Of a stretch of 35,704 nt of DNA, positions 23,717 to 30,123 are shown in pieces. The stretch spans positions 1 through 35,704 of the forward strand of contig CAZKEF010000052.1 of the NCBI GenBank assembly GCA_964551735.1, in the 5' to 3' direction. How positions within the stretch are numbered: position 1 is the first letter of the stretch; each line of letters opens with the position of its first letter. The stretch is from DAOUAT01 sp964551735 (GTDB taxonomy: Bacteria > Chloroflexota > Anaerolineae > CG2-30-64-16). The translations under genes and the position numbers were made by a program. The notes beneath the pieces were generated by a model. It was not told the DNA's origin, searched no databases, and saw nothing but the letters and a program-made list of their open reading frames with translations.

Positions 23717-24898
23717 ATGAGCCGCGAGGATAGCGCCCTCCCAGAAAAAACGGCCCTCACCCACGGCCGCATCGTCCTCCCTGACCGCGTCGTCACCGAC
23801 CAGGCGCTGGTCATCAAGACCGGCCGCATCGCGGGCCTGGCCCACCCGGCCGACCTGGGCCATGACGTCGAGGTCATTGACGCCGCTGGCAGTTGGATCA
23901 CCCCCGGCCTGGTGGACATCCACACCCACGGCGCGGTGCGGCACACCTTCAACGAGCCGGACCTGGCCGCTTGGGCCGCCATTACGCGCGAAAACCTGCG
24001 CCGCGGGACCACCGCGCTGCTGGCCACCTTCGCGCCCACCCCCAACCTCGCCGCGGAGCTGGCCTTCTGCCGGCAATGGATGGCAGAGACACACGGCGGC
24101 GCTCAGGTTCTGGGCGCCTACCTGGAAAGCCCCTACATCAACGTGGCCCAAAAAGGCGCGCTGGATCCCTCATGCGTTCGCGGCGTGGGCGACGGCTCCG
24201 CGGCGGAACTGCTCGGATACGCTGACATCCTCCGCGTCTTCATGTTGGCCCCAGAGCTGCCGGGCGCGCTGGAATTAATCCACGCGCTGAACGCAGCCGG
24301 CGTCGTGCCCGCGGCCGGCCACACCATGGCGCACGATAGCCACATACTGGTTGCAATGCAGGCCGGCCTGCGCCACGTGACCCACCTGTGGAGCGCCATG
24401 TCGCTGGTGGTGCGCGAAGGGCCGTGGCGCAAGCCCGGCGTGCTGGAAGCGGCCCTGGCCTTCGACGGGCTGACCGCCGAGATCATCGCGGATAACCGCC
24501 ACCTGCCCCCCACGCTGCTGCGCCTGGCGTACAAATGCCTGGGGCCTGACCGCCTGTGTGCGATCTCAGACGCGCTGGCCGGGGCCGGACTGCCCGACGG
24601 CAGCACCTACACCATGGGCGGCATGACCTACGAAGTGAGCGACGGCGTGGGCATGATGCTCGACCGTTCCGCGTTCGCCGGCAGCGCCACGCTGCTGCCC
24701 CAAATGCTGCCGGTGCTGATTGACGTCGCCGGCATCCCGGTCGTGGAGGCCGTGCGTATGGTCACGCTCACCCCCGCGCGTATCATCGGCGCGGACGGCG
24801 AACGCGGCTCCCTGGCGCCGGGCAAGCGCGCAGACCTGGTGATTTTCGATGACGCGTTCAACGCTCAGCGCGTGATGCTGGGCGGCGAGTGGGTGTAG
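23717..24898 (+). CDS. nagA: N-acetylglucosamine-6-phosphate deacetylase family (NagA)
   Basis: This is a 393-aa amidohydrolase. Metal-binding HxH is in PGLVDIHTHGAV, and GAYLESPYIN carries the conserved Glu. AGHTMAHDSH and RHVTHLWSAMS supply two further His ligands, and the catalytic Asp is in CAISDALAG. The C-terminal LAPGKRADLVIFDD is standard. NagA deacetylates GlcNAc-6-phosphate to GlcN-6-phosphate. LESPYIN replaces the more common LEGPF, seen in distant NagA relatives, so a related N-acetyl-sugar phosphate is possible. The start has AAGGA overlapping the stop of the preceding gene. Together with the downstream deaminase homolog it forms an amino-sugar branch of the locus. Confidence 0.85.
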   Translation: MSREDSALPEKTALTHGRIVLPDRVVTDQALVIKTGRIAGLAHPADLGHDVEVIDAAGSWITPGLVDIHTHGAVRHTFNEPDLAAWAAITRENLRRGTTALLATFAPTPNLAAELAFCRQWMAETHGGAQVLGAYLESPYINVAQKGALDPSCVRGVGDGSAAELLGYADILRVFMLAPELPGALELIHALNAAGVVPAAGHTMAHDSHILVAMQAGLRHVTHLWSAMSLVVREGPWRKPGVLEAALAFDGLTAEIIADNRHLPPTLLRLAYKCLGPDRLCAISDALAGAGLPDGSTYTMGGMTYEVSDGVGMMLDRSAFAGSATLLPQMLPVLIDVAGIPVVEAVRMVTLTPARIIGADGERGSLAPGKRADLVIFDDAFNAQRVMLGGEWV

Positions 24899-24951
24899 CA
24901 GACGGCAGATGGCCGATGGCTGTTGGCAGATAACGGGGGGCGCAACACGAC

Positions 24952-24986
24952 AGGCACGTAATACGCAGTACGCACTACGCAGTACA
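24952..24986 (-). repeat. Tandem heptamer array (CGTACTG type), opposite orientation
   Basis: Read on the minus strand, the units are TGTACTG, CGTAGTG, CGTACTG, CGTATTA and CGTGCCT. They lie in the 102-bp gap between nagA and the nagB homolog. The array belongs to the same degenerate heptamer family as 19338-19365. The preceding 50 bp (24901-24950) hold loose GGCAGAT/GGCCGAT repeats. Confidence 0.65.
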
Positions 24987-25000
24987 AAGAAGGGACTCCC

Positions 25001-25816
25001 ATGTCAACCCAACCATTCCACACAACCCAATTCGACCGGCTGCCGGTGAGCGTTTTTGCGACCAATGAGGCGTTGGGCGCGGCGGCCGCGGCCCAGGCAG
25101 CCCAGATCATCCGGGCCGCCGTTGCAGCCCGGGGGGGCGCGAACGTCATCCTGGCCACCGGCAACTCGCAACTGACGTTCCTCACGGCGCTCCGGGCGCT
25201 GCCCGATGTGCCGTGGGCGGCCGTCAACGTCTTCCACATGGATGAATACGTGAACCTGCCGGACGGCCATCCGGCCAGTTTCCCGGCCTTCCTGCACCGG
25301 CATCTGATTGACGCTGTGCAACCGCGCGCGTTCTTCCCCGTGCCCGCCAGCGGCGATGTCGAAGCGGGCTGCCGGGAGTATGAGCGGCTGCTGCGCGCAC
25401 ACCCGGCCGACTTGTGCGTGATGGGCATCGGCGAGAACGGCCACCTGGCGTTCAACGACCCGCCCTACGCCGATTTCGACGATCCCCTGTGGGTCAAGGC
25501 CGTCCGGCTGGACGAGCGCTCCCGGCGCCAGCAGGTGGGCGAGGGGCACTTCAGGAGCCTGGACGAGGTGCCGACCCACGCGGTCACGCTGACCGTCCCG
25601 GCCCTGTTGGCCGCCAGGCGCGTGCTGGTGTTGGTGCCCGAGGCGCGCAAGGCCGAGGCGGTGGCGCGCTCGTTGCTCGGGCCGATCACCGAGGACTGCC
25701 CCGGCTCGATCCTGCGGCAGGCGCCCCATGCGCACCTATTCCTGGACGCTGAGTCGGCGGGCAATACGGCGATCGCCAGCGATGCGGCAGGCGCATCCGA
25801 AGCGCCCGCCGCGTGA
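25001..25816 (+). CDS. nagB: Glucosamine-6-phosphate deaminase family protein (NagB-like)
   Basis: This is a 271-aa isomerase/deaminase of the NagB/6-phosphogluconolactonase superfamily. NVFHMDEYVNLPDGHPASF holds the catalytic Asp-Glu region, and CVMGIGENGHLAFNDPP is the active-site loop with His. VPTHAVTLTVPALL follows. Where E. coli NagB has GNDGH and NEP, this protein has GENGH and NDP, as in several distant NagB-type proteins. Deamination to fructose-6-phosphate is likely but a related substrate is possible. AGAAGGGA lies upstream of the ATG. It ends six bases before the convergent HAD gene. Confidence 0.8.
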   Translation: MSTQPFHTTQFDRLPVSVFATNEALGAAAAAQAAQIIRAAVAARGGANVILATGNSQLTFLTALRALPDVPWAAVNVFHMDEYVNLPDGHPASFPAFLHRHLIDAVQPRAFFPVPASGDVEAGCREYERLLRAHPADLCVMGIGENGHLAFNDPPYADFDDPLWVKAVRLDERSRRQQVGEGHFRSLDEVPTHAVTLTVPALLAARRVLVLVPEARKAEAVARSLLGPITEDCPGSILRQAPHAHLFLDAESAGNTAIASDAAGASEAPAA

Positions 25817-25822
25817 GAAGTG

Positions 25823-26722
25823 CTACTTCTGCCAGGGGGGCGTGGCTGTCAGGAGCTGCTCGAATTCGGCGATCAGCGCCGCTTCGTACGCGCCGGCGTA
25901 AGTGCCATTGAGGAACTTGTCAGAGGCCTCATCGTAGAAGCGCTGCCACGACAGGTCTTCCGCGTCGGGGTTGATGGGGTAGAATAGGCCATTCACCGCT
26001 TTGGCGGCGTCGCGGTCGCCCAACGCATCGCCGAGCACCAGGATGCGGTCAGGGGGGTACTTCCCCCTGGCTGCCCATTCGAGGTGCTGGCGCTTGGCGC
26101 CCATGTCTTGCCCGGCGATGAGGGCCACGTATGAGGCCAGCCCCTGTTCGCCCCACTCGCGGCGCAGGGCATCAGAGGCGGTCACCGAGACCACGATCAT
26201 GTCGGCTTTATCGTGCAGCTTACGGAGGCTCTCGCGCACCATGGGGAAGGGGGGTATCCCGCGCACCGTTGCCGTGACCGCAGCGTCAATGCCGCGCGTC
26301 CAGTCCAACGCCTGCCACAACTCCTCATCGCCATGCCCGGCCGCAATGTACGCCTTGAGCCCTGCTTCGCTCAAGGTATATCCCGAGGCGAGGAATGCCT
26401 TGAGCGCCTTGCCCTCAGGCACTTTGGCCCCGCGCGCCTGCACCTCAGGGCGCTCGGCCAGCAGATCGAGCGCTTTTACCAACGTGACCCAACGGTTCAG
26501 GCCGCGCCATTTTGAGTGGAGGTTCACCCACTCCCACGTCTCCCGCGCGTATTTGGAGATCGGCTGCAGATCCCAGGCGCGGATCAGGCTGGGGATGAAG
26601 CACTCCTGTTGCTTTAACGCCATCACATCGAACGCGCAGCCGTCCGAATCAATACCGATGAAAAAGGGGTGCCGGGGCTTGAAATCAATGAGCACCTGAG
26701 CCGAAGGCGGGATATCAGTCAT
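25823..26722 (-). CDS. HAD-superfamily hydrolase
   Basis: The 299-aa protein shows HAD motif I as FIGIDSDGCAFD (Asp-x-Asp, about residues 22-33). Motif II is VSVTASDALRREW and the motif III/IV region is DRILVLGDALGDRDAA. The large segment between motif I and motif II (about 120 residues) is a helical cap. The usual DxDGT reads DSDGC, with both aspartates kept, so phosphatase-type activity is possible. It is transcribed away from the URO-D-like 4/5 genes. GAGGAG precedes the ATG. In context it may dephosphorylate a sugar-phosphate intermediate; the substrate is unknown. Confidence 0.78.
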   Translation of the reverse strand: MTDIPPSAQVLIDFKPRHPFFIGIDSDGCAFDVMALKQQECFIPSLIRAWDLQPISKYARETWEWVNLHSKWRGLNRWVTLVKALDLLAERPEVQARGAKVPEGKALKAFLASGYTLSEAGLKAYIAAGHGDEELWQALDWTRGIDAAVTATVRGIPPFPMVRESLRKLHDKADMIVVSVTASDALRREWGEQGLASYVALIAGQDMGAKRQHLEWAARGKYPPDRILVLGDALGDRDAAKAVNGLFYPINPDAEDLSWQRFYDEASDKFLNGTYAGAYEAALIAEFEQLLTATPPWQK

Positions 26723-26746
26723 TGCTATGTCTCCTCACGAGGCGAA

Positions 26747-26789
26747 ATTCTAGCACACGACCGCGGTGCATACAAGAAACGTACTTTCT
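26747..26789 (-). promoter_or_regulatory. Promoter of the HAD gene with adjacent inverted repeat
   Basis: On the minus strand, TTGTAT (26775-26770) and TAGAAT (26752-26747) are 17 bp apart, and the -10 is extended by TGC. An inverted repeat AGAAA-N5-TTTCT (26775-26789) touches the upstream edge of the -35 box. It is a possible regulator site shared with the divergent URO-D-like genes. Confidence 0.5.
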
Positions 26790-26795
26790 CAATTT

Positions 26796-26851
26796 GTAGG
26801 GGCGATCCCTCGCGGTCGCCCACGTGGGCAGGCGCAAGGCCGTGCCCCTAC
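26796..26851. repeat. Palindromic 56-bp repeat with two internal hairpins
   Basis: The outer arms GTAGGGGC (26796-26803) and GCCCCTAC (26844-26851) are exact complements. Inside are two smaller hairpins: GGCGATCC/GGTCGCC, and GGGCA...TGCCC, the latter with a GCAA loop region. The whole can fold as a three-way junction. It looks like a dispersed REP/MITE-type intergenic element and lies in the 5' leader of the URO-D-like 4 gene. Directly after it is CTGCA-CGT-TGCAG. Confidence 0.65.
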
Positions 26852-26892
26852 CCCTGCACGTTGCAGTGGCACAGCTTGGAGGTATTGAGACC

Positions 26893-28065
26893 ATGGATTC
26901 AAGGGAACGCCTGCTTGCAACACTCCATCATCGCGAGCCCGACCGCGTGCCGTTCGACCTGGGCAGCACCCAGGTGACCGGCATCCACGTCGTCGCGTAC
27001 CAACGGTTGCGCCAACACCTGGGGCTGTCCCCTATCGAGCCGGCCTTTTGCGACGCGATCCAGGGGCTGGCGCTGCCCGACGACGACGTGCTGGAGCGCC
27101 TGGGCGTTGACGTGCGCGGCCTCTTTCCGCTCAACAGCCACAACGACCGCGTGGCCGAGCGCGCCCGCCGTGAGGCCAAGGGGGATGGCGATGAGGCCGA
27201 GGCGTTCGTGGATGAGTGGGGCATCACCCAACATCGCCCATACCCCGACGGCCTCTACTTCACCGCGGTCCGTCATCCCCTGGCAGGGGCGATCACCGCG
27301 GACGACGTGGTGCGCTACCCCTGGCCGGACACCGGCGACCCGCAGCGCATCGCCGGGCTGCGTGATCTGGCTGCGGCCTACCGGGCCCAGGGCCGCGCGG
27401 TGATGATCAAAGGCGTGCTGGCCGGCGTTTTCGAGATGGCGCAGCGGGTGCGCGGCATGGCGGCGTTGATGATGGACCTGGCGTCCGATGAGGCGCTGGC
27501 CGGTGCGCTGTTGGATCAAATGGTGGCGCTCAAGCTGGCGTTCTGGGAGATGGCGCTGCCCCAGTTGCGCGCTGTGGTCGATGTGATCTCCGAGGCCGAC
27601 GACTATGGCACGCAGGCGTCGCAGCTCATCTCCCCACGCATGTTCCGCCGGCTGTTCAAGCCGCGGTTGGCGGCCCTGTTCGGCCGCATCAAGGCGTTGG
27701 CGCCGGACGCGAAGCTCTTCTTCCACTCCTGCGGTAACGTGCGGCCGCTGCTGCCCGACTTCATCGAGTTGGGGGTGGACATCCTCAACCCGGTGCATGT
27801 GCGCGCGGCCGGCATGAACCCGGTCGAACTCAAACGGGACTTCGGCCGGGACATCGTCTTTTGGGGCGGCGGGGTGGACACCCAGGACGTGCTGCCCTAC
27901 GGCACGCCGGCCGAGGTGCGCGATGATGTGCGCCGCAACATTGAGGCTCTGGCGCCGGGCGGCGGCTTCGTCTTCAACACGGTGCACAACATCCAGGCCG
28001 ATGTGCCGCCGGAGAATATCGTCGCCATGTGGCAGGCGCTGCAGGCGCATGGAGTGTACCCATGA
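26893..28065 (+). CDS. Uroporphyrinogen decarboxylase-like protein 4
   Basis: The 390-aa protein begins MDSRERLLATLHHREPDRVPFDLG, the classic opening of the URO-D superfamily. It continues with SEADDYGTQASQLISPRMFRRL and FFHSCGNVRPLLPDFIELGVD (His278-x-Cys280). The C-terminal zinc Cys is replaced in GGFVFNTVHNIQADVPPENI. The frame opens upstream, but GGAGG six bases before the ATG and the family N-terminus support 26893. It is the most canonical family member here by overall layout. Its last codons overlap the next URO-D-like gene (ATGA), so the pair is coupled. The reaction is unknown. Confidence 0.8.
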   Translation: MDSRERLLATLHHREPDRVPFDLGSTQVTGIHVVAYQRLRQHLGLSPIEPAFCDAIQGLALPDDDVLERLGVDVRGLFPLNSHNDRVAERARREAKGDGDEAEAFVDEWGITQHRPYPDGLYFTAVRHPLAGAITADDVVRYPWPDTGDPQRIAGLRDLAAAYRAQGRAVMIKGVLAGVFEMAQRVRGMAALMMDLASDEALAGALLDQMVALKLAFWEMALPQLRAVVDVISEADDYGTQASQLISPRMFRRLFKPRLAALFGRIKALAPDAKLFFHSCGNVRPLLPDFIELGVDILNPVHVRAAGMNPVELKRDFGRDIVFWGGGVDTQDVLPYGTPAEVRDDVRRNIEALAPGGGFVFNTVHNIQADVPPENIVAMWQALQAHGVYP

Positions 28066-29126
28066 ACCACGGGGTAGGCTTCCTCCCTTTTGAACTGGTT
28101 TTCAACCCGCGCTGGTGGCATCACGCGGCCGGGATCAGCTTCGAGCGGCCCTTTTACTTCGACCCGGCGACCCGCGTTGCCAACGACGTGACCATGCGCC
28201 GGGTGCTGCACCAACGGTTCGGCGCTATCGGGTTGGGCGAAAAGGACCCGCAGCCGCGGCCGGTGGCGGGGTCGTTGCAGGTAGCCGGTGGGTTCGTCAT
28301 CCCCGCGTTGCTGGGTGCGGGGATCCGTTTCGAGCTGGACGCGGCCCCGCAGCCGCTGCCGTGCCCCCTGTCCACCGACCAGCTTGAGCGCCTGGAGCCG
28401 CCCGACTGGCGGAACGCCTGGCCCATGACCGAGCTGATCGCAGGCTGGAACGCGCAAGAAGCAGCGTACGGCTATCTGATCGGCGACCTCAACACTGACG
28501 GCGTGCTGAACGCGGCCTATCACTTCTATGGGCAGGACCTGTTCGCAGACTTTTACACCGCGCCTGACCGGGTGCGGCATGTGCTGGCGGTGATCGCGGA
28601 TTTGATCGTGGATGTGGCGCTGTACGTGCGGGGACGGACGGGGAGTTGTTCCATCGCGGTCAATCGTATGGTCGAGCGCGTGGTCCCACAGCTTTTCCTC
28701 CATGCCAACTGCTCAGTGCAGATGATCTCCCCACGCAGCTACCGCGAGTTCCATTTGCCGGTTGAGCGGCGCATGGCTGCCCGCATCCAACCGTTCGGCA
28801 TCCACCACTGCGGCGATAACATGCACCGGGTGGCGCCTGCCTACGCCGAGCTGGGCATCGCCTTCGCGGATGTGGGCTGGGGGTCCGACGTGGCAACCTG
28901 TCGCGCGGCGCTGCCCGACGCCTTCCTGAACCTGCGCCTGAGCCCCATCCGCATGCTCCAGTGCACGCCGGCCGAGGTCGCCGCGGATGCTGAGAAGCTG
29001 CTGCGCGCGGCAGGACCGCTCCAAAAGGCCGGCCTGTGCTGCATCAACATGGATCACGGCACGCCCGACGACAATATTACCGCCGTGTACGAGGTGGTGG
29101 CGCGCTATCGGCGGTACGGGGCGTGA
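28062..29126 (+). CDS. Uroporphyrinogen decarboxylase-like protein 5
   Basis: This is a 354-aa protein. Its second half carries QMISPRSYREFHLPVERR, then HHCGDN with His248-x-Cys250, then GLCCINMDHGTPDDNI with Cys326/Cys327. This preserves a complete His/Cys/Cys set like protein 2. It lacks the standard RERLL N-terminus and instead starts MNHGVGFLPFELVFNPRWWHH. The start overlaps the preceding stop codon by 4 bp. Genes 4 and 5 pair one protein without the last Cys and one with it, as do genes 3 and 2. It converges with the EamA gene, leaving a 14-bp gap. Confidence 0.75.
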   Translation: MNHGVGFLPFELVFNPRWWHHAAGISFERPFYFDPATRVANDVTMRRVLHQRFGAIGLGEKDPQPRPVAGSLQVAGGFVIPALLGAGIRFELDAAPQPLPCPLSTDQLERLEPPDWRNAWPMTELIAGWNAQEAAYGYLIGDLNTDGVLNAAYHFYGQDLFADFYTAPDRVRHVLAVIADLIVDVALYVRGRTGSCSIAVNRMVERVVPQLFLHANCSVQMISPRSYREFHLPVERRMAARIQPFGIHHCGDNMHRVAPAYAELGIAFADVGWGSDVATCRAALPDAFLNLRLSPIRMLQCTPAEVAADAEKLLRAAGPLQKAGLCCINMDHGTPDDNITAVYEVVARYRRYGA

Positions 29127-29140
29127 GCGCGTGACCCGGC

Positions 29141-30046
29141 TCACTGCCTGGCGCTCGTTCGCCTCCACAACGCGGCCAACAGACCGCCGCCGATGATTAA
29201 TCCGCCGCCGAGAAGCTGGCCCGCTATCAGGCGCTCGCCCAGGAACAGCGCGGCCAGCAGCGCGCCGAACACTGGCAGCATGTTGTAGAACGCCATCGCG
29301 CCGGCCGGGCCAGCGCGGCGCACCCCCTCGTTCCACGCCAGGAACGCCAGGCAGGTGGCGAACACCCCGATGTAGAGCACGGCCAGCAGCACCGGGCCGG
29401 TGAGGGCCGGCGGCGCTTGCCGCCATTCCAGCACCGCCGCAGGGATGAGGAACGGCAGCGCGAACCAGGTGGAGAAAGTAGTGGCACAGACGGCCGAGCG
29501 GCCGCGGGTGACGACCCGGCTCATGATCGAATAGAGCCCCCACATCGCCACGTTGAGCAGCATGATCAGGTCGCCCCGGTTCAGGGCCAGGCCGTTCAGC
29601 CCCTCGGGCCGGCCGCTCCCCACCACCAGGGTGACGCCGAGCAGCGAAACGAGCGCGCCGGTCAGCTGGCCAGGGGTCAGGCGATCGCGCAACAGCCAGG
29701 CCGCCAGTAGCGCGGTCATCAACGGCCCGGTGCCGTTGATCAGCGAAGTGCTGGTGGCGGTGGTATAACGCAGCGCCAAGTAGAGCGTCACCGGGCAGCC
29801 CACCATGCCCAACAGCGCCATTCCCAGCAGCCAGGGCCACTGTCCGCCTGGGCGGTGCTCCGCGACCGGCCGATGGCGCAGCAGCGGCAGGAAGACTACC
29901 CCCGCGATGCCTATGCGCGCCGCGGCCAGCGTGAATGGGCCGATCTCGTGGCGCAGGGCGCGTCCCAGAACCACGTTCCCGGCCCAAAACAACGTCGCCA
30001 GGATGACGAGGATATATGCCCACCGTGAGTCATGGCGCGAGTGCAA
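29141..30046 (-). CDS. EamA (DMT superfamily) transporter
   Basis: The 301-aa protein has ten predicted membrane helices in two EamA repeats. The first opens WAYILVILATLFWAGNVVLGRAL and the second starts after about residue 155 at LIMLLNVAMWGLYSIMSR. Members export or import amino acids, nucleosides or other metabolites; the substrate cannot be told. The only fitting start is TTG at 30046-30044, with a weak AGGCAAC upstream, so the exact start is uncertain. It stands alone on the minus strand, 77 bp downstream of the alpha-glucosidase gene and possibly co-transcribed with it. Confidence 0.85.
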   Translation of the reverse strand: MHSRHDSRWAYILVILATLFWAGNVVLGRALRHEIGPFTLAAARIGIAGVVFLPLLRHRPVAEHRPGGQWPWLLGMALLGMVGCPVTLYLALRYTTATSTSLINGTGPLMTALLAAWLLRDRLTPGQLTGALVSLLGVTLVVGSGRPEGLNGLALNRGDLIMLLNVAMWGLYSIMSRVVTRGRSAVCATTFSTWFALPFLIPAAVLEWRQAPPALTGPVLLAVLYIGVFATCLAFLAWNEGVRRAGPAGAMAFYNMLPVFGALLAALFLGERLIAGQLLGGGLIIGGGLLAALWRRTSARQ

Positions 30047-30123
30047 TGTTGCCTGCCTGCAGGGTGATCTTGTTTGCGCTGCGATGGTCCTGGCCGGCCG
30101 CCGATTGGCGCCTCTGAGTCGCC

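Noticed and set aside
22487..24151. 554-codon minus-strand open frame opposite URO-D-like 3 and nagA
   Set aside because: It is antisense to genes with clear motifs and ribosome-binding sites. High GC keeps such antisense frames open.
28713..30023. 436-codon open frame on the minus strand across the URO-D-like 5 and EamA genes
   Set aside because: It is read in another frame over two well-supported genes, has Arg/Ala/Pro/Gly-rich junk composition and no family motif.
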